From contig NZ_OZ244925.1 in assembly GCF_965221945.1 (NCBI RefSeq), positions 3,100,001-3,164,000 on the forward strand: 64,000 nt of DNA. Reading direction: 5' to 3'. Under the pieces are notes generated by a model. The model had not been told where the DNA came from, ran no database searches, and worked only from the letters and a program-made list of their open reading frames with translations. A program made the position numbers and the translations under genes. Positions 54,260-63,950 of the stretch are shown in pieces (positions within the stretch are counted from its first letter, which is position 1; each line of letters begins with the position of its first letter). The stretch is from Poriferisodalis sp965221945. Its GTDB lineage: Bacteria; Actinomycetota; Acidimicrobiia; Acidimicrobiales; Poriferisodalaceae.

Positions 54260-56751
54260 CGCAAGGCCCCACCGTCCGCTCGGGTCTCGACCCGCACGTC
54301 GGTGATCGGAGCAGTCGCGTCGATCAGAGCGCCCACGTCGACATCAGACGAGGGGAACGCCAGCACGACGTTCCCACGGGCGACGCCGGAATCAGCCACG
54401 ATCGGCAACCGCAGCGCACCGCGCTCAGAGTGAACTTCGACCTCAGTTCCCGAGTCGACGCCGACACGCTCCAAGTCGACCGGGTGCACGCGCAGGACCG
54501 TGTCGGCTTGCAGCGACGCCAACGCCGGCGTCTGGTTGACAGCCACCCCTCCGTCGTAGAGCTTGCGGCCGCACACCAATCGGAGGCCATATGCGTCTCG
54601 AGGTGGTGCGACGTGTTCAGCCGGGAACTCGGGCTCGAAAGCCGCTCCCGATGCAACCACGCCGTCAGCCCCAAGCTCAGCGCCGGTCGCTCCAGCGTGC
54701 GTGGCGCACAGGGCGGCAATCTCGGCGGTGACGTCCTCTGTGGACAAAAAGCCCAGGTCCCCCCCGCAGAGCACCGCCAGCTCGGCGGCGATCATCCAGT
54801 CGGGACGGGCCGAGCCGGGTGCAGTCACCAACTCGCCGACGGCCGAGACGCGTCCCTCCAGGTTGGTCGTAGTGCCCGACTTCTCTCCGAACACAGCGGC
54901 AGGCAGAACGATGTCGGCTTCTGCTACGGACTGGTTCACAAACGAATCCACCGCCACGACCGTGCCCGCGCCCGCCACGCCGAGGCGCGCCAGCATGCTG
55001 TCGGGGAAATCGGTCAGGGGGTCCGCGCCGAGCAGGAAGAGCACGTCGATCTCTCCTGAAGCGGCCGCCAAGAGGATCCCCGCTGCGTCGTGCCCGCGTT
55101 CAGTGGGCAGCTCGCCCCACGCCGCCGTCAAAGTCGGCGACGGGCTAGTGCTCAGCGTGCGCCCCGGAAGCAGCCCTGGCGCCAGGCCCATGTCGAGCGC
55201 GCCACGAACGTTCCCGCGGCGTGCAGCAACGAGAAAGCGGGCGTGGGGGACGCGAGCACTGATGACCGAAGCCGCCTCGGCCGTTGCCTCGGCGGACTCC
55301 GCGACCGACGAGCGGCCCAGCACCACCACGACCGATCCCGACGCCAGCTCGGCAGCCAACGGATCGTCGCCGTCGAGCAAGTCCCGCAGCACCGATGCGG
55401 CCTCGCCGCCGCGGCACTCCTCGCTCCGCGCTGCATTGCGGGTCAGACCGGTTTCGGTCGGAGCAATCTCGACCAGGCGAGTCGTGCCCGCTCGTGCTGC
55501 GCCGCGCAACCGCAGGTGCAGCACCGGCAGCTCCTCGCGAAGGTCGCCGCACACCAGCAGCGTGGTGTCAGCGCTGCATGCGTCGTCGATCGTCGCGCCC
55601 GGCAGGCCGACGACAAGCTCCGCGGGCAAACCGTCGCCCAGCTGAGCGTCGAGGTGATCGGTTCGCAGCACCGTGCGTGCCAGCTTCGACCATGCGTACG
55701 CGTCCTCGTTGGTGCCGCGGGCTCCGCCGAGAACGGCAATCGTTCCGGGTCGGGCGGCGGTCACGGCGGCGGCCACAGCGCCAAGGGCGCTCGCCCAGTC
55801 GGTCGGCTGAAAGCGACGCAGCGGCTCAGCATCGGCGAGTTCGGAAGTACCGGCAGCCGATGGCGCACGGGCAGCCAGCGGCGTCGTCACCCGATCGGGG
55901 CTTGCGACCGAGCCGTAGCCGAACCTGCCCTTGTCGCACAGCCAGCCATGGTTCACCGGGTCGATGTCAACCCCCAGATAGCGCACCAGTTCATTTCGCG
56001 ACGACTGGACCGCAATCCGGCAGCCGACTGCGCACGTCGTGCAGGTGGACTCGGTTTGGACCAGATCCCACGGCCGCGCCTTGAAGCGGTACGGCACTGC
56101 GGTCAGCGCGCCGACGGGACAGATCTGCACCGTGTTGCCCGAGAAGTACGACGAGAAGGGCTCGCCGGGGAACGTGAGCACCTGGGTCTCGTTGCCACGC
56201 TCGGTGAAATCGATGAGCGGTTCGCCCGCCACCTCGTCTGCGAAGCGGGTACAGCGGTCGCACAGGATGCAGCGTTCCCGGTCCAGGTGCACCAGGTCGG
56301 AGATAGGGATCGGCTTTTCGAAGTGTCGCTTTTCCTCAACAAAGCGGGACTCGCCCGGGCCGTAGGCCATGGTTTGGTCCTGTAACGGGCATTCGCCGCC
56401 CTTGTCACAGACCGGGCAGTCCAGCGGGTGATTGATGAGCAGCAGCTCCAGTACGCCTTCTTGCGCTCGCTGCGTGCGCTCGCTGGTGGTGTCGACCACC
56501 ATCTGCGGCGAGACCGGGACCATGCAGGAGGCCTGCAGCTGGGGCCCACGACCGGTGTCGATCTCGACGAGGCACATGCGGCACATGCCCACCGGGCTCA
56601 TCCGCTCGTGGTAACAGAACCGCGGGATGTGCACCCCGGCGCGGTCCGCAACCGCAATGACGAGTTCGCCGGGCCGCGCATCGACGGCGATGCCGTTGAT
56701 TGTCACCTCGACCGTGCTCGGTGCCGCTCGGGCAGCAGTGGCGTCAGACAC
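54256..56751 (-). CDS. nuoG: NADH-quinone oxidoreductase subunit G
   Basis: 831 residues. It carries the [2Fe-2S] ligands C46, C57, C60 and C76; the His-ligated [4Fe-4S] (H108, C112, C115, C121); a further [4Fe-4S] (C161, C164, C167 plus a later Cys in QICPVGAL); and the CTTCAVGC motif of cluster N7. The C-terminal two-thirds is a molybdopterin-oxidoreductase-like fold without the cofactor. It overlaps the nuoF stop by eight bases. Present only in nuo2. Confidence 0.95.
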   Translation of the reverse strand: MSDATAARAAPSTVEVTINGIAVDARPGELVIAVADRAGVHIPRFCYHERMSPVGMCRMCLVEIDTGRGPQLQASCMVPVSPQMVVDTTSERTQRAQEGVLELLLINHPLDCPVCDKGGECPLQDQTMAYGPGESRFVEEKRHFEKPIPISDLVHLDRERCILCDRCTRFADEVAGEPLIDFTERGNETQVLTFPGEPFSSYFSGNTVQICPVGALTAVPYRFKARPWDLVQTESTCTTCAVGCRIAVQSSRNELVRYLGVDIDPVNHGWLCDKGRFGYGSVASPDRVTTPLAARAPSAAGTSELADAEPLRRFQPTDWASALGAVAAAVTAARPGTIAVLGGARGTNEDAYAWSKLARTVLRTDHLDAQLGDGLPAELVVGLPGATIDDACSADTTLLVCGDLREELPVLHLRLRGAARAGTTRLVEIAPTETGLTRNAARSEECRGGEAASVLRDLLDGDDPLAAELASGSVVVVLGRSSVAESAEATAEAASVISARVPHARFLVAARRGNVRGALDMGLAPGLLPGRTLSTSPSPTLTAAWGELPTERGHDAAGILLAAASGEIDVLFLLGADPLTDFPDSMLARLGVAGAGTVVAVDSFVNQSVAEADIVLPAAVFGEKSGTTTNLEGRVSAVGELVTAPGSARPDWMIAAELAVLCGGDLGFLSTEDVTAEIAALCATHAGATGAELGADGVVASGAAFEPEFPAEHVAPPRDAYGLRLVCGRKLYDGGVAVNQTPALASLQADTVLRVHPVDLERVGVDSGTEVEVHSERGALRLPIVADSGVARGNVVLAFPSSDVDVGALIDATAPITDVRVETRADGGALR

Positions 56752-58180
56752 GGATGGCCACCTCCGAGACTGAGTTCGATTGCGGGCTGCCCGACAACTC
56801 AGCGTCGAGGTGGGCGTTCGGCGCCACCCGGGCCTCGAATTCCTCCGGGAACAGCGTCATCGCCGAGTGCACCGGTGCGAATGCCGACGGGCCCACGAAA
56901 CAGATGGTCGTCATCTGGTACGGGAACGGCTTCGGTTCGAGGCCGCGTTCAGGCACGGCAGCGTGCGGGAAATCGCCGGGGGAGATCGAGGCTCCGACCT
57001 CGAACAGCAGGTCGAGATCGCGTGGCGTGCCTGTGCCGTCGCAGACTCGCCGCAGCACCCGCTCCAACCAGGTCGCTCCTTCCCGGCACGGCACGCACTT
57101 GCCGCATGACTCATGGGCATAGAACTTCGTCAGCGTGAGCGCCGCGGCACAGATGTCGGTGGTGTCGTCCATCACCATCACCGCTCCCGAACCCAGCATC
57201 GATCCCTGCGGACCCACTTCGGACGCCTCGAAGGGCAGGTCCAGCTGCGCGGGCGTGAACCACGGCGCGGAACCGCCGCCGGGCACAAAGGCTTTCAGTT
57301 CCCTGCCCGGGCGCAGACCGCCGCAGTAGTCGGGGCCATAGATGAGATCGCGGAACGTGGTGGTGCCGTTAGTGATCTCGTAGACGCCGGGGCGCTGGAC
57401 GTGCCCGCTCACGGCCACCATCCGTGTGCCGGGCGAGGTGGGGGTGCCGATGGCGGTGAAAGCCGCCGCTCCATTGCGCAGGATCCACGGCAGGTTCGCG
57501 AGGGTTTCGACGTTGTTGACGATGGTGGGTTGGCCGTACAGCCCGATCGCGGCCGGGAAGAACGGGGGCTTCAGCCGCGGCATGCCCCGCTTGCCTTCGA
57601 GGCTCTCGATGAGGGCGGTTTCTTCGCCCACGACGTACGCACCGGCGCCGGAGTGCAGCACGATGTCCACCGAGAAATCGGTGCCGCAGATGTTGCGGCC
57701 CACCCAGCCGGCGTCGTAGGCCTCGTTGAGAGCCCGCGCGACACGTTCTTGCGCCAGCGCCATCTCGCCGCGGATGTACAGGAAGCACTGCGACAGTCCC
57801 ACTGCGTAGCAGGCAATCAAGCAACCTTCGATGAGCTGGTGCGGATCGAGCTCCATGAGCAGGCGGTCCTTGTAGGTCCCTGGCTCGGACTCGTCGCCGT
57901 TCACGACGAGGTAGCGGGGCCACACGCCTGGCGGACAAAAGCCCCACTTCACCCCCGCAGGGAAGCCAGCACCACCACGGCCCAGCAAGGTCGCGTCGCG
58001 TACCTCGCTGTGGACATCGGCCGGCGCCCGCTCCAGCGCAGCACGCAAACCTTCGTAGCCGCCCGTGGCCAGGTAGCGCTCGAGCGTGTAGCTGTCGGGA
58101 TGGTCGAAGCGCTCGGTGACGATGCGCGGCGCGTCGTTCGCCACGAATCCGGGTGCATGAGGAATCGTGTACGACGCCAT
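56744..58180 (-). CDS. nuoF: NADH-quinone oxidoreductase subunit F
   Basis: 478 residues. NADH site LGRGGAGFPAG (66-76), FMN site region GAGAYVVGEETALIESLEGKRGMPRLKPPFF, and the N3 cluster segment ESCGKCVPCREG near the C-terminus. It oxidises NADH and passes electrons to NuoE/NuoG. Start MASYTIPHAPGF chosen because it overlaps the nuoE stop by one base and matches the family. Present only in nuo2. Confidence 0.96.
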   Translation of the reverse strand: MASYTIPHAPGFVANDAPRIVTERFDHPDSYTLERYLATGGYEGLRAALERAPADVHSEVRDATLLGRGGAGFPAGVKWGFCPPGVWPRYLVVNGDESEPGTYKDRLLMELDPHQLIEGCLIACYAVGLSQCFLYIRGEMALAQERVARALNEAYDAGWVGRNICGTDFSVDIVLHSGAGAYVVGEETALIESLEGKRGMPRLKPPFFPAAIGLYGQPTIVNNVETLANLPWILRNGAAAFTAIGTPTSPGTRMVAVSGHVQRPGVYEITNGTTTFRDLIYGPDYCGGLRPGRELKAFVPGGGSAPWFTPAQLDLPFEASEVGPQGSMLGSGAVMVMDDTTDICAAALTLTKFYAHESCGKCVPCREGATWLERVLRRVCDGTGTPRDLDLLFEVGASISPGDFPHAAVPERGLEPKPFPYQMTTICFVGPSAFAPVHSAMTLFPEEFEARVAPNAHLDAELSGSPQSNSVSEVAIRV

Positions 58181-58818
58181 CAGCCCGCTCCCCCGCCGGA
58201 CGCTCCATTTGCTGCTGAAGGCGCCAGCCATACGGGTGCTTCGTGGACTTCGTCTGGCGGCACGGCCCTGACCGCTCGCTCGGCCGGGATGCGCTGCCGA
58301 ATGCGTGCGGTGACGCCGTGCGACGGGATCTCGTCATCGAGGGCACCCGACGCCAAATCGTCGATCAGCTGATCGAACTGCGCCGCGTCGAACCGATAGC
58401 GGTACCGGTAGTTCACCTGCAGGCATGGCGCCTCGGTGCAGGCGGCCTGGCATTCTGCAGAGGCCAGCGTGAACATGCCGTCGGGAGTGGTGCCGCCGAT
58501 CCGCACGCCTAGGCGTTCCTCCGCATGTTCCATGAGATCGGCAGCACCGGCGAGTGCACACGACATCGTGGCGCAGATGTTGACGAGGTACTTGCCGACG
58601 GGCTCACGCTTGAACATCTCGTAGAACGAGCAGGTGCCGAGCACCTCGGCCGGCGTGGTGTCGACGAGTTCAGCGACTTCGACCATTGCCTCTTCGGAGA
58701 CCCAGCCGGCCTGTGCCTGCGCGACATGCAGGAGCGGGATCATCGCCGAGCGACGCTTCGGGTAGCGGCCGATGATTTCGCGCGCCAGCGAGCGATTCTC
58801 CTCACTAAAGAAACCCAT
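58180..58818 (-). CDS. nuoE: NADH-quinone oxidoreductase subunit E
   Basis: 212 residues, thioredoxin-like [2Fe-2S] protein. Cluster N1a ligands: C82, C87, C123 and C127 (ICATMSC, ECQAAC). The C-terminal 60 residues after GALDDEIP are Pro/Ala/Gly-rich and not part of the fold. It sits between nuoD2 and nuoF. Present only in nuo2. Confidence 0.95.
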   Translation of the reverse strand: MGFFSEENRSLAREIIGRYPKRRSAMIPLLHVAQAQAGWVSEEAMVEVAELVDTTPAEVLGTCSFYEMFKREPVGKYLVNICATMSCALAGAADLMEHAEERLGVRIGGTTPDGMFTLASAECQAACTEAPCLQVNYRYRYRFDAAQFDQLIDDLASGALDDEIPSHGVTARIRQRIPAERAVRAVPPDEVHEAPVWLAPSAANGASGGGAG

Positions 58819-60192
58819 TTACCGGTCGACCTCCCCCATGATCGGGTCGATTGAGGAGATGACGGCAATGGCGTCGGCGAGCAGGCCGCCGTACATGAGG
58901 TGCGGGAGGCTCTGCAGGTTGACGAACGAAGGGGCCCGGATGTGCACCCGCTGCGGCTTGGGCCCGCCATCGGACACCAGGTAGCAGCCCAGCTCGCCGC
59001 GCGGCGACTCGACCGCCACATAGGTCTCTCCGGGTGGCACCTTGAAGCCCTCGGTAAAGAGCTTGAAGTGGTGGATCAGCGCTTCCATGGACTCGTCGAT
59101 GCGAGCCCGAGGCGGCGGCGTGATCTTGCGGTCCTCGGTGCGGTAGGGACCCTTCGGCATCTTGTCGAGGCACTGCTCGACGATGCGCATCGACTCGCGG
59201 ATCTCGTTCAGGCGGATCGAAAAGCGGTCGAACGTGTCGCCGTAGGCACCTACGACGACGTCGAACTCCACCTCGTCGTAGGCCAAGTACGGCATGGTGC
59301 GGCGCAGATCCCACGCCTCGCCGGTGCTGCGCAGCAGCGGCCCCGTGGCCGACATGGCGATGGCCTCGTCGGCAGTGATGACGCCGACGCCTTGAGTGCG
59401 GTCTCGCCAGATCGGCTGGCCGGTCATCAACGTGTCGAACTCCAAGAGCCGTCCGGGCAGCACCGTCAAGATGCGCTCCACGTCGTCCTGCCAGCCGTCG
59501 GACAGGTCGGCCGCCACACCGCCAGGGCGGATGTAGTTGTGGTTCATCCGCAAGCCGGTGACGCTCTCGAAGAATCGAAGGATCTCCTCGCGCTCGCGCC
59601 AGCCATAGAGCATCATCCCGACTGCGCCGAGGTCCATGCCATTCGTCGCCAGGAACAGCAGGTGCGAGCTCATGCGGTTCAGTTCGCACATGAGCATGCG
59701 GATCCAGGTGGCTCGCGGTGGGATCTCCGTTCCCAGCAGATCCTCGACAGCGAGACAGAACACCAACTCGTTGAACAGCGGCGAGGCGTAGTCCATGCGG
59801 GTGACGTTCGTCGGCCCCTGCAGGTAGGTGAGGTCCTCGGCGGTCTTCTCCATCCCGGTGTGCAGGTAGCCGATGATCGGCTTGGACCGCAGCACGGTCT
59901 CTCCCTGCAGTTCCATTGCGATGCGCAGCACGCCATGGGTGGACGGGTGCTGCGGGCCCATGTTGATGAGCATCGGCTCGTCGCCGCTCTGGGCAACAAC
60001 AGTGCCCTCGTCAACATCGGCTGTGCCTGCCTGCGCCGACGAAACATCGGCTGTGCCTGCCTGCGCCGACGAAACATCGGCTGTGCCTGCCTGCGCCGAT
60101 GAAACATCGGCGGCAGCCAGAGCCGCCTCCTCGGATATGCGTAGCACGGCATCGGCCGGCCGGCGGATGGCGGTCTCCGTCGTGGCGCTCAT
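58819..60192 (-). CDS. nuoD: NADH-quinone oxidoreductase subunit D (nuo2 copy)
   Basis: 457 residues. The quinone His is kept (GPQHPSTHG), and the quinone Tyr is present (RMDYASPLFNE), unlike nuo1. The Arg position methylated in NDUFS2 is Thr112 here (GYLHTGMEK). The N-terminal extension contains three copies of ADVSSAQAGT, encoded by a 30-bp tandem repeat. ATGA overlap with nuoC2. Confidence 0.95.
   Translation of the reverse strand: MSATTETAIRRPADAVLRISEEAALAAADVSSAQAGTADVSSAQAGTADVSSAQAGTADVDEGTVVAQSGDEPMLINMGPQHPSTHGVLRIAMELQGETVLRSKPIIGYLHTGMEKTAEDLTYLQGPTNVTRMDYASPLFNELVFCLAVEDLLGTEIPPRATWIRMLMCELNRMSSHLLFLATNGMDLGAVGMMLYGWREREEILRFFESVTGLRMNHNYIRPGGVAADLSDGWQDDVERILTVLPGRLLEFDTLMTGQPIWRDRTQGVGVITADEAIAMSATGPLLRSTGEAWDLRRTMPYLAYDEVEFDVVVGAYGDTFDRFSIRLNEIRESMRIVEQCLDKMPKGPYRTEDRKITPPPRARIDESMEALIHHFKLFTEGFKVPPGETYVAVESPRGELGCYLVSDGGPKPQRVHIRAPSFVNLQSLPHLMYGGLLADAIAVISSIDPIMGEVDR
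60014..60110. repeat. Three 30-bp tandem units in nuoD2
   Basis: Units begin ACATCGG at 60014, 60044 and 60074, with a partial fourth at 60104. The first two are identical; the third differs by one base (C to T). Encodes ADVSSAQAGT three times. Confidence 0.93.
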
Positions 60193-60719
60193 CGGCCTTC
60201 GACCGCTTTGAACTGCACCGGGATGGCGCCGATGGCGTAGTCCTTGCGCAGCGGGTGGCCTTCCCAGTCCGGCGGCATAAGGATGCGGCTGGGATCGGGG
60301 TGGTCACTGAAGCTGATGCCGAACAAGTCGGCAGCTTCTCGCTCGGGAGCCTCGGCCCCCGGGTACAGACCGACCACCGAGGGCACCTGCGGGTCGTCTG
60401 CAGGCACTTGGGTGCGAACGCGCAACCGGCGACGGTCCCGGAGATCCAGCAGGTTCACCACGACCTCGAAACGCTCCGGTTCAACGCCCGGCGGCAGGGT
60501 CCGGCTGCGGTTCGTGAGCCCATCGGTGGCGCACACGTCGACGCACAGCTCGAAACCGTCGGCAGCGGCCATGCCCATTACATCGAGGTACTCGTCACGG
60601 CTCGGATGCACGACCTGCTGGCCGCGCTCGTCAGTGCGCGGCACGCCGAACATCGTCGGCTGCTCAGCCGCTCCTGCGGGCGGCGCGGTGTCGTCGGCTT
60701 CTACGCCTTCGTCTGCCAT
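60189..60719 (-). CDS. nuoC: NADH-quinone oxidoreductase subunit C (nuo2 copy)
   Basis: 176 residues. The C-terminal signature GAEAPEREAADLFGISFSDHPDPSRILMPPDWEGHPLRKDY is clear. Shorter than the nuo1 copy. One-base overlap with nuoB2. Confidence 0.94.
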   Translation of the reverse strand: MADEGVEADDTAPPAGAAEQPTMFGVPRTDERGQQVVHPSRDEYLDVMGMAAADGFELCVDVCATDGLTNRSRTLPPGVEPERFEVVVNLLDLRDRRRLRVRTQVPADDPQVPSVVGLYPGAEAPEREAADLFGISFSDHPDPSRILMPPDWEGHPLRKDYAIGAIPVQFKAVEGR

Positions 60720-61369
60720 CAGCGCGTCTCCACGGAGCTCGACTGGCCAACCCCATGCGCCTGCGCCGATTGCGGCACTCCATGTGCCGCCGCAGCCGAT
60801 TGCGTCACTCCATGTGCCGCCAGGGCCACTGCAGCTCCGCCACCGCGGTCGGCGCGTCGCTGGGTCAGCTCGCCGGTGCGAATCTTCTCATGAAGGGCAA
60901 GGATGGCGTGCAGCAGCGTTTCAGGACCCGGCGGGCAGCCGGGCGCGTATATGTCGACCGGCACGACTTGGTCGACGCCCTGCACGATGGCGTAGTTGTT
61001 GAACATCCCGCCGCTGGATGCGCACACACCCATCGACAGCACCCACTTGGGCTCCATCATCTGGTCGTAGATCTGCCGCAGCACCGGTGCCATCTTCTGG
61101 CTGACGCGTCCGGCCACGATCATGAGGTCGGCTTGGCGGGGCGACGCTCGGAACGTTTCCATGCCGAAGCGAGCCAGGTCGTAGTGAGCCGTACCGGTCG
61201 CCATCATCTCGATCGCGCAGCACGCCAGCCCGAAGGTGGCGGGCATGAGGCTGCGGCGCCGCGCCCACTTCACCAGTTCTTCCACCGGTGCGGTGAAGAC
61301 GTTGTGCCCGAGTCCTGCCAGGCCGTCGTCGATGCCAAGTTTCGCCTTGAGGTCGTCGATGCCCGCCAT
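60719..61369 (-). CDS. nuoB: NADH-quinone oxidoreductase subunit B (nuo2 copy)
   Basis: 216 residues. N2 ligands C50-C51 (LACCAIEMM), C116 (GVCASSGG) and C145 (PGCPPGPE). The last 45 residues are Ala/Gln/Ser-rich with AHGVxQS repeated three times from a 30-bp DNA period. Start MAGIDDLKAK overlaps the nuoA2 stop by one base. Confidence 0.95.
   Translation of the reverse strand: MAGIDDLKAKLGIDDGLAGLGHNVFTAPVEELVKWARRRSLMPATFGLACCAIEMMATGTAHYDLARFGMETFRASPRQADLMIVAGRVSQKMAPVLRQIYDQMMEPKWVLSMGVCASSGGMFNNYAIVQGVDQVVPVDIYAPGCPPGPETLLHAILALHEKIRTGELTQRRADRGGGAAVALAAHGVTQSAAAAHGVPQSAQAHGVGQSSSVETR
60765..60824. repeat. Two 30-bp units at the 3' end of nuoB2
   Basis: GCCGATTGCG starts at 60765 and 60795 and the two 30-base units differ by very few bases. 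Encodes the AHGVxQS tail and keeps the frame. Confidence 0.85.
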
Positions 61370-61914
61370 CAGCCCGCTCCCGTCCCGCTGCCGTGTTGGC
61401 TTGCGCCGCTCCATGCGGCGCCGTGCTGCGGGGCGCCGCTCCATGCGGCGCCAGCCGGCACGTGCTCACGTCCCGTCAGCCCGACGGTGCGCACGGCGGT
61501 CACCCCGCTGCGAGTCGCCGGGGGCAGTGGGAGGACGCGGCGCTTGCGCGGGCCCCATTCCAGCCCGCCCATTGCCAGCTCGTAGACGAACGACAGGAAG
61601 AAAATCACGACGAAGATCAGCATCGCTACAAAGCCGAAGAGACCGAGACTGGCGTTCGCGACCGCCCACGGGTACAGGAAGACGATCTCGATGTCGAACA
61701 TGATGAACAGCATCGCCACGAGGTAGAAGCGGACGGGAAATCGCTCCGGGATGGCGGCCTGGTCGACGATGCCGCACTCGTACGGCGCCAGCTTGGCTTT
61801 AGTGCTGCGCTGCGGTGCCAGCAAGCGCGACGCAACGATGCTGAGCAGCACGAACAAGACAGCGAGAACGCCGAGCACCAACACCGGCAGGTATTCCGCC
61901 AAGCCGCTGTTCAT
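61369..61914 (-). CDS. nuoA: NADH-quinone oxidoreductase subunit A (nuo2 copy)
   Basis: 181 residues, about 60 longer than usual. Three helices; KLAPYECGIVDQAAIPERFPVRFYLVAMLFIMFDIEIVFLYPWA is the family core. The extra C-terminal tail contains GAAWSGAPQH and GAAWSGASQH, a 10-residue repeat from a 30-bp DNA period. First nuo2 gene; 69 bases upstream lies the end of the membrane-protein gene, so both may be one transcript. Confidence 0.95.
   Translation of the reverse strand: MNSGLAEYLPVLVLGVLAVLFVLLSIVASRLLAPQRSTKAKLAPYECGIVDQAAIPERFPVRFYLVAMLFIMFDIEIVFLYPWAVANASLGLFGFVAMLIFVVIFFLSFVYELAMGGLEWGPRKRRVLPLPPATRSGVTAVRTVGLTGREHVPAGAAWSGAPQHGAAWSGASQHGSGTGAG
61403..61452. repeat. Two units of 30-bp period at the 3' end of nuoA2
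   Basis: A 20-base block of GCGCCGCTCC type starts at 61403 and again at 61433. Each block is itself close to palindromic (GGCGCC and GCCGC/GCGGC ends). Encodes GAAWSGAxQH twice. Confidence 0.87.
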
Positions 61915-61983
61915 GCCCCTGACCCCCTCAGCGTGTCGTCGATTCGATGCCGGTCCCAGTCTGGCCCAAGAAAGGCCAGCCGG

Positions 61984-62811
61984 TCACTGGCCCGCAGCTT
62001 CGCGTACCGCCCAGATCGCCTGGTCCCGTCGATGCAGGTGATAGCAGCCCAAGCCGAACAGCAGCGCGGCGAAGATCGACAGCAAGGCCGGGCGGAGCCG
62101 GACACTGCCGTGATCGCGCACCATCACGACCGAGTACACCGGCGCGTCGTCGTCAATCTCGGCTTGCGGCAGGATGACCTCGCCCTCTTCGTTGAGCTGG
62201 TTCGGGTCGATGTCGGCGACCGGCGCGAATGGCTGGATCTGCACGACCGCGTAGTTGGGCCGTCCACGACTCGGGAAGAAGTACTGCGTGATCACGTTGT
62301 CGGGAATGCTGAGCGGGCGATACCGCTCGCCCCCGGTCACGACTACCCGGTGGGTGAAGTAGTCGGTGGCGGCAGAGAAGAGGCACGAGTTCACGGCCAG
62401 CAAGCGCCGAGGGTCGGCGTCGTTACAGACGACATGGCTGTCGGCCGCCGAGCGGGCGTCGGCTTCGTCGACCACGGTCCAGTCGGGGGGTATCTGATCG
62501 AGCCCGTACGCCGACAACTGCTGCACCTCTTCTGTGGGCACGACGGCTGGATTGGTCGCCACCTGCAGGACATTCCAGCCCGGCTGGCTGCCGATCCACC
62601 CAATGCCGAACACCCACCACACGATGGACATCAGCAGCATCCAGCCCCACAGGCCGGTCCAAGCGACGAGGAATCCGAGACGTACGCCGAGGTTGGTGGC
62701 CAGCAGCAGGTACACCGAACCGCACAGCACGGACACGGCGAGGATGACGGCCAGGTAGCCGGTGAGAACCGGATCCCAGCGGACGATCCCGAGAAGGTTC
62801 GAGGCGGTCAT
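61984..62811 (-). CDS. Membrane protein of unknown function
   Basis: 275 residues. Two N-terminal membrane helices (about 17-38 and 45-70), a soluble domain (about 75-235) and one C-terminal helix (about 240-258). The soluble part has no motif I recognise; a Cys pair (VVCNDADP, NSCLFSA) and acidic stretches are visible. The start overlaps the cytochrome c stop by four bases, implying coupled expression and perhaps a role in the same respiratory complex. Confidence 0.7.
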   Translation of the reverse strand: MTASNLLGIVRWDPVLTGYLAVILAVSVLCGSVYLLLATNLGVRLGFLVAWTGLWGWMLLMSIVWWVFGIGWIGSQPGWNVLQVATNPAVVPTEEVQQLSAYGLDQIPPDWTVVDEADARSAADSHVVCNDADPRRLLAVNSCLFSAATDYFTHRVVVTGGERYRPLSIPDNVITQYFFPSRGRPNYAVVQIQPFAPVADIDPNQLNEEGEVILPQAEIDDDAPVYSVVMVRDHGSVRLRPALLSIFAALLFGLGCYHLHRRDQAIWAVREAAGQ

Positions 62812-63950
62812 TCGTCATCTCCCGCTTCGTCCAGCAGCTCGAAGCCGACCGCAGCCTGGCTCTCCTGGTCGAGGCTGCGCTCATATTCTGCGATGGCCCG
62901 GATCTCGTCTTCATCCAGAACCCGGCCGAAGCCCGGCATGCCGTAGTTGCCCAGCCGAGCGAACTCGCCAAAGGGCACATTGTCGGCCGCGCCGTCGGAA
63001 ATGAACGAGATGTGGTCCTCGATTTCGGGGAACAGCCGTTCCAGGCTCACGCTGTTGAGGGGCGGACCGTAGCGACCGGCGCCGTCGGGACCGGGCAATA
63101 CCTCGACCGTTCCGCCGTTGTTCGGAAGCTGCGCCGGACCACGCCCTGGCCAGCGAGGCGTGTGACAGCGCGCGCAGTGCAAATCGAACAGGACTGCACC
63201 TTCGGACCTGTCGGGGTTCGCGGCCAACTCGATGGCGAGGCGCGCCGCCGCGCGCTCCTGCGCCTCTTCGTCGCTGAGGCGCTCCCGCCACAGCCAGGCC
63301 ACCAAGTCGTCGATCTCCTGGTCGTTGAGGGGGCCACCGCCGTCGAGGCCCCACGCCGGCATCACGCCTCGGCCGTACACGAGGATCTGCCGCACCTCGC
63401 TGACCTCGTCGAGCGTCTCGGCATCAGTATCGAATCGAGTGAAGACGTCGTCGAGGGACGGGGCCTCCCACGTCGTGTTGATGACGTAGGACTCCTTGTC
63501 CGAGAACTGGTGGCCGATGTCGAGCACCACCGGTGCAAAGCGCGCACCTCCCAGGTCAGCGCCATGGCAGTCGGTGCACTCCTGCTCGGCTGCCAGTGCT
63601 TCACCGCGGTTCTCGGCGGCCTCGGAAAATGCCGTCTCCGCACCCGAACGGCGACCGCCTTCGAGCATCCAGTACACCGGGAGCACCAGCGCCATGATGA
63701 GCAGCATCAGCACACCGAAGGCCTGCACCTTCTCCAGCCGGCGGCCCTCGAGCTCCTCGTCGTCGGGCATGACGCCGCGGTTCGGCGCCAGCTCGATCTC
63801 GCTGCCCACCTCCGCCTTTGCCTGACGGATGTTGACGAAGACATAGATCGCCCAGCCGATCACCACGATGGCCATGAGTACGATCGCGATCGACCGCTCC
63901 GTACTGGCGGCCAGCAACTGAAGGGCTCCGGGCCCGCTTACGTCAAGCAC
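62808..63950 (-). CDS. Membrane-anchored diheme cytochrome c
   Basis: 380 residues. Two membrane helices (about 20-41 and 76-95), then two cytochrome c domains with heme motifs CTDCH (125-129) and CARCH (259-263). Candidate axial Met residues are in GVMPAWG (197) and YGMPGFG near 340. It would carry electrons outside the membrane, for example between a bc complex and an oxidase. GTG start; the frame is open to the right edge of the window, so a more upstream start is possible. The remaining 50 bases (63951-64000) show no other feature. Confidence 0.85.
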   Translation of the reverse strand: MLDVSGPGALQLLAASTERSIAIVLMAIVVIGWAIYVFVNIRQAKAEVGSEIELAPNRGVMPDDEELEGRRLEKVQAFGVLMLLIMALVLPVYWMLEGGRRSGAETAFSEAAENRGEALAAEQECTDCHGADLGGARFAPVVLDIGHQFSDKESYVINTTWEAPSLDDVFTRFDTDAETLDEVSEVRQILVYGRGVMPAWGLDGGGPLNDQEIDDLVAWLWRERLSDEEAQERAAARLAIELAANPDRSEGAVLFDLHCARCHTPRWPGRGPAQLPNNGGTVEVLPGPDGAGRYGPPLNSVSLERLFPEIEDHISFISDGAADNVPFGEFARLGNYGMPGFGRVLDEDEIRAIAEYERSLDQESQAAVGFELLDEAGDDE

